This document shows positions 1-6,215 of a stretch of DNA of 11,970 nucleotides, piece after piece. Within the stretch, counting starts at the first letter, position 1. Each line of letters starts with the position of its first letter. Under the pieces are notes generated by a model. The model was not told the DNA's origin. It did no database searches and worked only from the letters and a program-made list of their open reading frames with translations. The stretch comes from Clostridia bacterium (GTDB lineage Bacteria; Bacillota; Clostridia; Christensenellales; DTU072). The position numbers were made by a program, and so were the translations under genes. Location: NCBI GenBank assembly GCA_028699795.1, contig JAQVTZ010000036.1:1-11970 (forward strand), in the 5' to 3' direction.

Positions 1-16
1 ACTTTAGTTCCGGCAT
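1..16 (-). CDS. 5' end of an unidentified gene (first 5 codons only)
   Basis: Read on the minus strand, an ATG at 16-14 opens a frame beginning M-P-E-L-K that leaves the window after five codons. It is preceded by a near-perfect ribosome binding site, AAGGAGG at 29-23, six bases from the ATG, and by a candidate promoter at 90-62. The RBS and spacing make a real start likely. The product cannot be named from five residues. It lies downstream of the helicase-loader operon on the same strand, but has its own promoter candidate, so it is probably a separate transcription unit. Confidence 0.65.
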
Positions 17-22
17 ATTTGG

Positions 23-29
23 CCTCCTT
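23..29 (-). promoter_or_regulatory. Ribosome binding site of the left-edge gene
   Basis: On the minus strand this reads AAGGAGG, six bases before the ATG at 16-14. It is the best Shine-Dalgarno match in the window and is the main reason for calling the truncated gene at the left edge. Confidence 0.75.
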
Positions 30-61
30 AATATTAAATATATTTTGAATATATTAATAAT

Positions 62-90
62 ACTATATACTATATAAATATTAAAGGCAA
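62..90 (-). promoter_or_regulatory. Candidate sigma-A promoter for the left-edge gene
   Basis: On the minus strand a -35-like TTGCCT (90-85) is followed after 17 bp by TATAGT (67-62). A second TATAGT lies at 74-69. Transcription would start near 55, giving a leader of about 40 nt before the ATG at 16. The surrounding 1-144 spacer is extremely AT-rich, so chance -10 matches are common. The call rests on the 17-bp spacing and on a good RBS downstream. Confidence 0.45.
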
Positions 91-132
91 GACTAAAACC
101 AATTATTTACTTATTATTTTTTTCTCATTCCT

Positions 133-155
133 ATAAAAAAGCAATTATTTTTTAT
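133..155 (-). terminator. AT-only inverted repeat at the end of the dnaI-like gene (weak terminator candidate)
   Basis: ATAAAAAA (133-140) and TTTTTTAT (148-155) are exact inverted repeats around a 7-nt loop and overlap the stop codon of the minus-strand gene (147-145). The stem has no GC pairs and no separate U-tract follows it, so it is at best a weak, bidirectional stop signal. No other terminator is visible between this gene and the next promoter. Confidence 0.25.
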
Positions 156-1077
156 GGAATCGTAAATCCGCGCCTTCGAAATGGATAATATAAGAATTGT
201 TTTTGGCGCAAAGGCGGGAGGCGATACGATGTCCGTAACGCTCCAACAAATGAGTGGGCGACATATTGGTCGTGATTCCTGTGAGTTTGGATTCTCTCAG
301 CACCAATACCGCATAAAGATAAGTTTCGGTGACATTTTTTATTAGATTCTCGGCCCCGAGATCATCTATCACCAAAAAGTCGGCTTCCACCAAAGGCGCA
401 AACAAATTTTCTTTCTCTTCTATAGGCGCCAAATGGTACCGCAAAAAGATTTCGTTAAGTTGTACGGAATTATAAAACAATACACCCATGCGTTTTTTCA
501 TGATCGCGTTGGCTAGAACAGACATCAAGTAGGTTTTGCCGGTACCTTGTTTGCCGCTTAGCATAAGAATATTGGATTTATTGTGAGGGAACTTATCTGC
601 AAACCTGCCGAGGATGACGGCGGAAATACGATACCGCTCACGGTCGGCTTCGGGGATAATCGTATCATCTATCGCCTCGAAATCATCCATATCGGTTAAA
701 AGCGTTTTGCAATTGTCTTTGAGCAATTGATAGGCAAGCGTCTTAACACAATCGCAAAGCTTGCCGTCCACAAAGCCGCTGTCTTTGCAAAGGTCGCAAG
801 CGTACGCAGGCGTTAGCTCTTCCGGTTGGTGACCCAATTGGCAAAGTCGCTCTGTCATTAGTTTTTTTGCACGCTCATAATCGGCATTTAGGTTACCTAA
901 ATCCTTTTTTTGGTACCTCATTTTCGCTATTTTAAAGCCTATTGTGTCACGCTCGTTTTCGGCGGATGCAAACTGGTCGTCTTGCCTGAGTACGGCAAGC
1001 AACGCTTCTACTTTAAGCTCGTTGTCCAGTTTGCGGCTTCTTATTTTTGATAATGCTGCGGCCTCTGCTTTATTCAT
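145..1077 (-). CDS. dnaI: DnaI/DnaC-like replicative helicase loader (AAA+ ATPase)
   Basis: This 310-residue protein is an AAA+ ATPase of the DnaC/DnaI/IstB class, which delivers the replicative DNA helicase to single-stranded DNA at origins or stalled forks. Visible features are: a coiled N-terminal part (1-85); a four-cysteine zinc-binding motif C94-x2-C97 and C108-x-C110, as in DnaI's helicase-binding domain; Walker A GKQGTGKT (175-182); Walker B FLVIDDLGAE (234-243); sensor-1 TTN (269-271); and an arginine-finger box around R284-R288. The length matches B. subtilis DnaI (311 aa). Its ATG lies one base after the stop codon of the upstream DnaD-domain gene, with only a weak RBS (GGATA), so translation is probably coupled. 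The pairing reproduces the dnaB-dnaI order of Bacillota. Some annotations would call it DnaC or 'ATP-binding protein'. The class is near certain. The exact symbol is inferred from the neighbour and the zinc domain. Confidence 0.9.
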   Translation of the reverse strand: MNKAEAAALSKIRSRKLDNELKVEALLAVLRQDDQFASAENERDTIGFKIAKMRYQKKDLGNLNADYERAKKLMTERLCQLGHQPEELTPAYACDLCKDSGFVDGKLCDCVKTLAYQLLKDNCKTLLTDMDDFEAIDDTIIPEADRERYRISAVILGRFADKFPHNKSNILMLSGKQGTGKTYLMSVLANAIMKKRMGVLFYNSVQLNEIFLRYHLAPIEEKENLFAPLVEADFLVIDDLGAENLIKNVTETYLYAVLVLRESKLTGITTNMSPTHLLERYGHRIASRLCAKNNSYIIHFEGADLRFHKK

Positions 1078-1078
1078 T

Positions 1079-2542
1079 TTAAATATCCAAATTATCCAAA
1101 TCCACTTCGTCCAGATTGACGAATACGGAGTCGAGTTGTTCTTTGGTATAGGTTTGCTTTTGGTAATCGTTACGCGGCGCAGCCGAAGCGGTTTTCTTTT
1201 GGTTTAGACTTTCTAAAAAACTTTTGGCTTCGTCTGGGAGGAAGATCTCGTGCTCTTTAAGCATTGCCAAAATTCTGTTAATTTCGGACATGGGAAACGC
1301 TTTGCCTGCGGAAAACTCGGCCGCGAGAAGTACGGTCTCGTGCGGGAGGCCCCAAACTTCGACAAATGTACGATAGAATTCGCGGTCGCGGTTGGTAACA
1401 TGTGAGCTGCTTCCCGCCGCGGCAAGAACTTCTTTTATTTGATTGTCGATGGCGATTTGTCTGGAAATATAGCCTTCGATGCCTTCTTCGGTAAGGATGC
1501 CCAGTTTATAAAATTTATCTGCTACGCTGTCTACGCCGTCCAGCGTGCGTACATTTCGTAAAAAGCAGAACTTGGCAATAGAGCGCAACGCGTTGTCTTG
1601 AAAGCCTTTGGCAAGCCAAGGCACGATATAAGTTTCGACCACCACATCGTAATTTGCATAGTAACTGCCGATGCCCGCCACGATATCTTCTGCAAGTTTG
1701 CGGGTGCGTTCTTTGGTCGCGGCGTACTGAGCAACTTCTTGCGCCGTGGTTGCGCCTGCATTGCGAAGTTCTTCAATTACTGTTTCGAGCTTGTGCATAC
1801 CGCCCTTGCGCTTGCAATAACGGCAAGCCGTCAGAATGGCATCCATCGTGTAGCCGTATTCTTTGGTCCACTTAAGGTATAATTGTCTGTCTTCTATGGT
1901 GGGGAGCGACCGTACGCCCAGAGCCTTGAACATAGCGCGGATATCTTCGCTGTTGCGCTCCAACTCTTCGATATGTCCGTTTACTTCTGTTTCGGTGGTA
2001 ATGCCTTGTCTTGCCCAGTTATCGGCAACCGCAAGAATATAGGGCGTGCTTGCCACGCCGCGAACATCCATACAGTATCTGGCCGTCATAATCATCGCGT
2101 TAATTTCCATTTTGTAGTTGCGCATTAACTCAATATAAGATGAAAGTTCGTTGGGTGTCAGTACGGTATCAGGAAACAACCTTGCCATTTCTTCGACAAA
2201 AGTGGAATATTCACGCGCATTGTATTTAACAACGGGGGTTAATGGGGTTTTAACAGAGCGGAAAACGATATGGACAGGGTGGCTTTTGCTGACGCTTACA
2301 ATCCCCTGTTCTTCCCAATATTTAAATGCGGCCAGCACTCTTTCTTCGGTGAGTTTGAGCATGAGAGCGACCTTTTCGATAGAATTGTCTGCGGTGTCAC
2401 CAATTGCCGCAAGGTGCAAACCGTACAGGTAAACCTTGACATCGACGGCATCGGCAGACGGCATATATCCGCCTAGAAACACATTATCTACCGGCGTGTA
2501 ACCGTTTTTGATAAAATCGCTGCCGAAACTGCAAAAACTCAT
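1079..2542 (-). CDS. DnaD-domain replication initiation protein (DnaB/DnaD-like primosome component)
   Basis: This 487-residue protein belongs to the DnaD/DnaB family, which binds DNA and recruits the helicase loader during initiation or restart. Residues 20-95 look like the N-terminal winged-helix oligomerisation domain (GGYMP near 24, then VKVYLYGLHL and a helix-turn-helix-like stretch). I then see four copies of a helical unit resembling the C-terminal DnaD domain, at about 130-190, 215-272, 295-355 and 383-440. Copies 1 and 2 share the pattern Y-x6-Y-x-M-x4-AI/M-x-TA-x-YC followed by a Gly-Ile/Ala-T-T turn. Copies 3 and 4 are more diverged. The tail (450-487) is polar and acidic and ends in DLDNLDI. 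B. subtilis DnaB (472 aa) has only two such units, so four would be an expansion. The start has GGGAG at 2558-2554, 11 bases upstream, a slightly long spacing. It lies just upstream of the helicase loader in one operon. Family confident; the orthology to dnaB rather than dnaD is inferred from gene order. Confidence 0.85.
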   Translation of the reverse strand: MSFCSFGSDFIKNGYTPVDNVFLGGYMPSADAVDVKVYLYGLHLAAIGDTADNSIEKVALMLKLTEERVLAAFKYWEEQGIVSVSKSHPVHIVFRSVKTPLTPVVKYNAREYSTFVEEMARLFPDTVLTPNELSSYIELMRNYKMEINAMIMTARYCMDVRGVASTPYILAVADNWARQGITTETEVNGHIEELERNSEDIRAMFKALGVRSLPTIEDRQLYLKWTKEYGYTMDAILTACRYCKRKGGMHKLETVIEELRNAGATTAQEVAQYAATKERTRKLAEDIVAGIGSYYANYDVVVETYIVPWLAKGFQDNALRSIAKFCFLRNVRTLDGVDSVADKFYKLGILTEEGIEGYISRQIAIDNQIKEVLAAAGSSSHVTNRDREFYRTFVEVWGLPHETVLLAAEFSAGKAFPMSEINRILAMLKEHEIFLPDEAKSFLESLNQKKTASAAPRNDYQKQTYTKEQLDSVFVNLDEVDLDNLDI

Positions 2543-2576
2543 TGGTGGTAAAGCTCCCGAAAATGTAAATTATCTA

Positions 2577-2605
2577 TTGCAAAATCATATTTATAGTTGT
2601 ATAAT
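2577..2605 (+). promoter_or_regulatory. Candidate promoter P1 for the SbcC-like gene
   Basis: TTGCAA (2577-2582) is followed after exactly 17 bp by a perfect TATAAT (2600-2605). A second overlapping TATAAT lies at 2605-2610. The start would be near 2612, giving a leader of about 110 nt. A 6-bp inverted repeat, ATAGTT (2593-2598) and AACTAT (2611-2616), brackets the -10 region and could be an operator, though it is AT-rich and short. Confidence 0.5.
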
Positions 2606-2615
2606 ATAATAACTA

Positions 2616-2643
2616 TTGAGATATTTTGCGAAGACAGTATAAC
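2616..2643 (+). promoter_or_regulatory. Candidate promoter P2 for the SbcC-like gene
   Basis: TTGAGA (2616-2621) is followed after 16 bp by TATAAC (2638-2643), with a predicted start near 2650 and a leader of about 73 nt. The -10 box overlaps the -10 box of the minus-strand promoter by four base pairs (2638-2641). The leader contains a palindrome CAAATTTG (2674-2681) and a small hairpin TTTGC/GCAAA (2682-2686 with 2692-2696) before the RBS. Confidence 0.45.
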
Positions 2644-2664
2644 ATAAATCAATACGATTGCCAA
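2636..2664 (-). promoter_or_regulatory. Candidate promoter of the DnaD-domain/helicase-loader operon
   Basis: On the minus strand TTGGCA (2664-2659) is followed after 17 bp by TATACT (2641-2636). Each box matches the sigma-A consensus at five of six positions. Transcription would begin near 2629 and give a leader of about 87 nt. This is the best minus-strand promoter in the divergent spacer, and it shares its -10 base pairs with plus-strand promoter P2. Confidence 0.55.
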
Positions 2665-2712
2665 CAAAATACCCAAATTTGTTTGCAGAGGGCAAATAGG
2701 AACAATCCATTT

Positions 2713-2718
2713 GGAGGA
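2713..2718 (+). promoter_or_regulatory. Ribosome binding site that fixes the SbcC-like start at 2723
   Basis: GGAGGA lies four bases before the ATG at 2723. The same frame can be opened at a TTG at 2711, but that codon and the next two are the Shine-Dalgarno sequence itself. A start there would have no RBS and would add four residues (M-E-E-R) ahead of the natural first strand of the ATPase head. The ATG at 2723 is therefore preferred. Confidence 0.85.
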
Positions 2719-2722
2719 GCGC

Positions 2723-5700
2723 ATGAAATTTTTCCATCTAGCTTACGAAAACATCGGAGAACAAAGCAAAAACATCAATTTTGGAGACAAAATAGCAGGT
2801 TGCATCACGGTGTCGGACATTTCGGGCAAGCCGCTTGCGGACGCGCTTAGTTTGGCGCTTTTCGGGGCATGCGGCAGTTACGCAGGTATCACGCTACCCG
2901 CCAAAGTATCCCTTAAGTTCGAAACCAAAGACGAACGATATACCTTGATAAGACTTTTCGAAACGGCAGAAAACGGTATGCCGTCAGAACAAGCCGTGCT
3001 TTCGGACTACGAAGAAACCAAAATTATTGCAGAAGGTCCCGAAGCGATAGACGCATACTTGGCAGACAAACTTACGATAACCAAAAAAGCGTTCGATATT
3101 TTGTTCCTGATGGACCGCGCGGCGATTGCCGATGCGCTTACCTCAGATACCACAACGCGCGAAAGCTATATCGCTTCCGCCGTAAACGGCGTTACCACGC
3201 TGGACGAAATCATCGCAAAAGCAGATACGCTCAGAACCTCCGAAGCAGAGCTTAACAAGCATATCGATTCTATTGAGCCCGTTACCCGCAAAGCAGTCAA
3301 AGAACAACAGACCAAAGCGGCGGCAGACAAAGTAGAGGTAGATACTCTCCAAAACGATATTGCCGCCATTCACGCAAGCATTGCCAAGGCGCGCGAATAC
3401 GACGAAGATACGGCAAAATATTATTTAGAGCTTGGCACTCTCGAAAAACTCCTCGCCCAAAAGGACGAGGTAGAAAAAAACGCCTCGTTCCATTCCCGTT
3501 GTCGCGAAGCAATTGCTATTAAAGATATTTTTACCGAGTACCAAGCCGAACAAAAAAAATTAGAGGGCCTTAAATCCGAACTTACCGCCCAAATCACGGC
3601 GCGCGAAGCATTAGACGCCAAAATCAAAGAGGGCGAACAGAGCGCCAAAAACCTAGAGCTTAAGTTTGTCTATCACAACGAAAAAACTGTTGAGCTGGAC
3701 AAAAAAATGCGTGAGCTTTTGGCCGAAACCGCCCAAACACCCGACGCGCTCAAAATAGATAATCTTATCGATAATTATTACGCTTCCACCCAAAAACAAC
3801 TTCAAGAGCTCGAGAGCAAGCAAAAGGCGCTCGAAACCGAGTTCCAAGCGCTTCAAGAGACTTGCAACGCGCTCGAAGCGCGCAAAGCGGACATACGCAA
3901 CGATTCCGATTATAAAAAAGCGGTCGAGGACGGCGCTGTTCTCGAAGCGCGGCTTGCCCGCATCAATAACGAAATGACGGCAATCAGCGCACTCATCCAA
4001 AAACACGAAAAAGATCAGCTGGCCTTGTACGAACAAAACAACAACCAAATCGATCGTATAAGAGAGTTCCAACTTCAATATAAAGAACTGGATGCCGCAA
4101 TCCGCAAAGACAAACCATCTCATAAAGAAGCGCAAGATGGTATCATACTCTATTCGCAAGCTCTTTACGCCAAACATATTATCGCATCGGGGTACGAAGC
4201 CGAAATAAAGGCATTGGACAAAAAGATTGCCAAGCTTCAACAAACCAATGATACATTCGCCAGCAAACGCGAAGTAATCGCCACACGCAAAAAAGAGCTC
4301 GAAGCGCATGTAGAAAAACTGGAAGCAAAAAAAGAATTGCTTACAGACAAGCTTACCGAATATATCGGCTACAACAGGCTGAAAGAGTATTCCGATGCAG
4401 TAGAATACGGCAGTCATTGTCCTATTTGCGATAGTTTTGTGACTTACAAAAGAGATATCCCCACCAAAGATACCGGCCTTATCCAAGAACAAATCGAAAT
4501 TGTATCTGCCGAAATAGACAAAGACAGGCAAGGGATCGCGGAGGCCGCAGGCTTTATCGAACAATACGACTCCAATCTCACAATCAGCAGCCAATATGTA
4601 GCCGCTCTCCAAGAAACCAAAAACCAAAAGCAGGGCGCAGTAGATGCCATACTTGCCGATTTCGGCGTGACTTCCCTGCAAGAATTATACCAAAAAACCC
4701 AAAATGCAGCCGACGAATACGGCAACTTCTTGCGCAATCTCAACGATTTTCACGAGGTAGATGCCGAACTAAGACGCTTGCAAGAAAACAATGCGCATGT
4801 GGTAGAGAGTTATAATAAACTTGCCAAAGAGGTTCTCCCCGCGGCAAAAGAAAAATATGCCGTGCTCAATAAAGAGCTAACCGAGACCGTTGCCGAGTAC
4901 GAAAAACTGCAATCCGTGTTTAACGGCGAAAACGCCGAAGACCTCTTGCTGAAGTTGCAGATTTTAGAAAAAGAGTACGACGCGGTTGAGACCGAGCTTC
5001 AAGAAAAACAGGCAAAGCTCAACCAAGTAAGAGCCCAAAAAGATGACAATCTTATGCTCCTTACAAAAGCACAAGATAAAGCCGTGCCTTTGGTTTATAA
5101 AGAATCACGCTACAGCTACAAACAAATCATTATTAAGTCGGTTGCCGAAACATTTAATTATATCCTTCGCCAAATCGACGAAAATAACGAACAAAAAGAA
5201 ATTGCCAAAACCAGACTTGCGGGCGTACGCAAACTGATCGCAAAATACAAAGAAAAGCTCGCCGAACTGGATCAAGAAATCACCGCTCTAAAGTCCAAAG
5301 CCGAGGCAACGGGTGAAGTGGCAGAAAACATTTTCAGCCATTATAAGGACAGATTCGCTGCATTGGGTGTCGCAACCGCCGAAGACCTTGCCGCTCTTGT
5401 TCTGGCGCCCGAAGACCTTGTTCGTCGCGAAAAAGAAGTGGCGGACTATCGTGAAGAGCTTATCAAAAGGCAAAAAGCGGTAGATGATCTGTTCGAACGC
5501 ATCAATATTAACCAAGTTTATTATAACGATTTAGATCAAAACAAAAAGAAGCTTGCAGAACTAGAAGAGAGATTGCAAACCGCGATAAGCGAATATGTTG
5601 CCTCGCACAAAAAAGCCGAAGCGCTTACCTCCCGTTATAACGAACTAATTGCAAGTAATCGCAAGCTATCCGCCTTGCAAGAAAAATTGCGCGCGCTCGA

Positions 5701-6112
5701 AGAGCTCTCTTCCGCCATCAGCGAAGGCGCGGTTATTGCCAAAGATTTCGCAAAAATAGTCGTAGAAAGAGCGGGCAAAAAAATTCAGAGATGGACTTCG
5801 GACAAATACACTTTCGAACTAAAAGAAGACGGAAAGATTTCTCTTGTCAACAATCTAAAAGGCAAAACCGTGAGACCGTCTAAGTTCAACAAAGAAGAAA
5901 AGATGTTGCTCCTTACGGGGTTGGCGACGGCATTTGCCAACGCGCTATCGGATCTACTGGTAACAGATTTGCCGCAAGCTACCGTTATCAATATAGACGA
6001 AACCGACAAGTCGGGACTTGGTGTTCTGTTGCAAGCTGCCAAAGAAAAAGATATTATCGTACTTCCCGAAGATGACAACATGTTTTCCAAAGCAATCAGT
6101 AAACTGGTATAA
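2723..6112 (+). CDS. SbcC/Rad50-like zinc-hook coiled-coil protein with degenerate ATPase motifs
   Basis: This 1129-residue protein has the SbcC/Rad50 plan: an N-terminal half-head (1-150), a long coiled coil (about 160-560), a zinc hook CPIC (566-569) almost exactly at the midpoint, a returning coiled coil (575-1010) and a C-terminal half-head (1020-1129). The head resembles SbcC in its first strand, in the A-L-x-L-A-L-F-G helix (41-48) and in V-S-L-K-F-E (62-67). The catalytic motifs are altered. The Walker A position reads VSDISGKPL (30-38), which keeps GK but lacks the loop glycines and the T/S after lysine. The Q-loop position reads FLMDRA (128-133), without glutamine. The signature LSGGE position reads FNKEE (1055-1059). 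Walker B keeps the acidic pair in VINIDE (1088-1093), but no D-loop follows, and the H-loop position reads VLPEDD. Family members normally pair with an SbcD/Mre11 nuclease to process DNA ends. None is encoded here. The frame is intact over 3.4 kb with ordinary codon use, so it looks functional rather than decayed. Architecture is confident; biochemical role unknown. Confidence 0.85.
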   Translation: MKFFHLAYENIGEQSKNINFGDKIAGCITVSDISGKPLADALSLALFGACGSYAGITLPAKVSLKFETKDERYTLIRLFETAENGMPSEQAVLSDYEETKIIAEGPEAIDAYLADKLTITKKAFDILFLMDRAAIADALTSDTTTRESYIASAVNGVTTLDEIIAKADTLRTSEAELNKHIDSIEPVTRKAVKEQQTKAAADKVEVDTLQNDIAAIHASIAKAREYDEDTAKYYLELGTLEKLLAQKDEVEKNASFHSRCREAIAIKDIFTEYQAEQKKLEGLKSELTAQITAREALDAKIKEGEQSAKNLELKFVYHNEKTVELDKKMRELLAETAQTPDALKIDNLIDNYYASTQKQLQELESKQKALETEFQALQETCNALEARKADIRNDSDYKKAVEDGAVLEARLARINNEMTAISALIQKHEKDQLALYEQNNNQIDRIREFQLQYKELDAAIRKDKPSHKEAQDGIILYSQALYAKHIIASGYEAEIKALDKKIAKLQQTNDTFASKREVIATRKKELEAHVEKLEAKKELLTDKLTEYIGYNRLKEYSDAVEYGSHCPICDSFVTYKRDIPTKDTGLIQEQIEIVSAEIDKDRQGIAEAAGFIEQYDSNLTISSQYVAALQETKNQKQGAVDAILADFGVTSLQELYQKTQNAADEYGNFLRNLNDFHEVDAELRRLQENNAHVVESYNKLAKEVLPAAKEKYAVLNKELTETVAEYEKLQSVFNGENAEDLLLKLQILEKEYDAVETELQEKQAKLNQVRAQKDDNLMLLTKAQDKAVPLVYKESRYSYKQIIIKSVAETFNYILRQIDENNEQKEIAKTRLAGVRKLIAKYKEKLAELDQEITALKSKAEATGEVAENIFSHYKDRFAALGVATAEDLAALVLAPEDLVRREKEVADYREELIKRQKAVDDLFERININQVYYNDLDQNKKKLAELEERLQTAISEYVASHKKAEALTSRYNELIASNRKLSALQEKLRALEELSSAISEGAVIAKDFAKIVVERAGKKIQRWTSDKYTFELKEDGKISLVNNLKGKTVRPSKFNKEEKMLLLTGLATAFANALSDLLVTDLPQATVINIDETDKSGLGVLLQAAKEKDIIVLPEDDNMFSKAISKLV

Positions 6113-6152
6113 AAAAAGTATTATATAAAAAAATAGAAGTAAAATAACGAAC

Positions 6153-6192
6153 AGGCTGTATCGAGCAGAGGGGACTCTGTACGGTACAGCCT
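6153..6192 (+). promoter_or_regulatory. 40-nt leader hairpin before the ABC transporter operon
   Basis: Bases 6153-6163 pair with 6182-6192, and 6165-6170 with 6175-6180, around a GGGA loop (6171-6174) of the GNRA type. This gives 17 pairs (two of them G-U) interrupted by one A-A mismatch (6164/6181). The outer arms AGGCTGTA and TACAGCCT are perfect complements. It ends ten bases before the RBS (6203-6209). No U-tract follows on either strand, so it does not look like an intrinsic terminator. It may be an mRNA 5' stabiliser, a processing site or a regulatory leader. I recognise no known riboswitch in it. Confidence 0.7.
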
Positions 6193-6215
6193 CAAACAAT
6201 ATAAAGGAGCTAAAT

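Noticed and set aside
2711..2722. Upstream TTG start for the SbcC-like protein
   Set aside because: This TTG and the following codons form the Shine-Dalgarno sequence for the ATG at 2723, so the longer start would lack its own RBS.
3653..4681. 342-codon open frame on the minus strand inside the SbcC-like gene
   Set aside because: Its phenylalanine-, cysteine- and leucine-rich composition is what the antisense of a Lys/Glu/Gln-rich coiled coil gives. It has no RBS, and the sense frame clearly codes.
6113..6150. Promoter of the ABC operon (TATAAA at 6124, TAAAAT at 6140)
   Set aside because: Several -10-like strings occur, but none has an acceptable -35 box at 16-18 bp. In this AT-rich spacer they are expected by chance.
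6153..6192. Intrinsic terminator after the SbcC-like gene
   Set aside because: The hairpin is strong, but neither strand has an adjacent U-tract, and it sits just before the RBS of the next gene.
6113..6215. preQ1 riboswitch controlling the operon that contains queT
   Set aside because: I looked for the class I short hairpin with its A-rich tail and for the class II pattern ending near the RBS. The long hairpin here matches neither by eye. A covariance search would be decisive.
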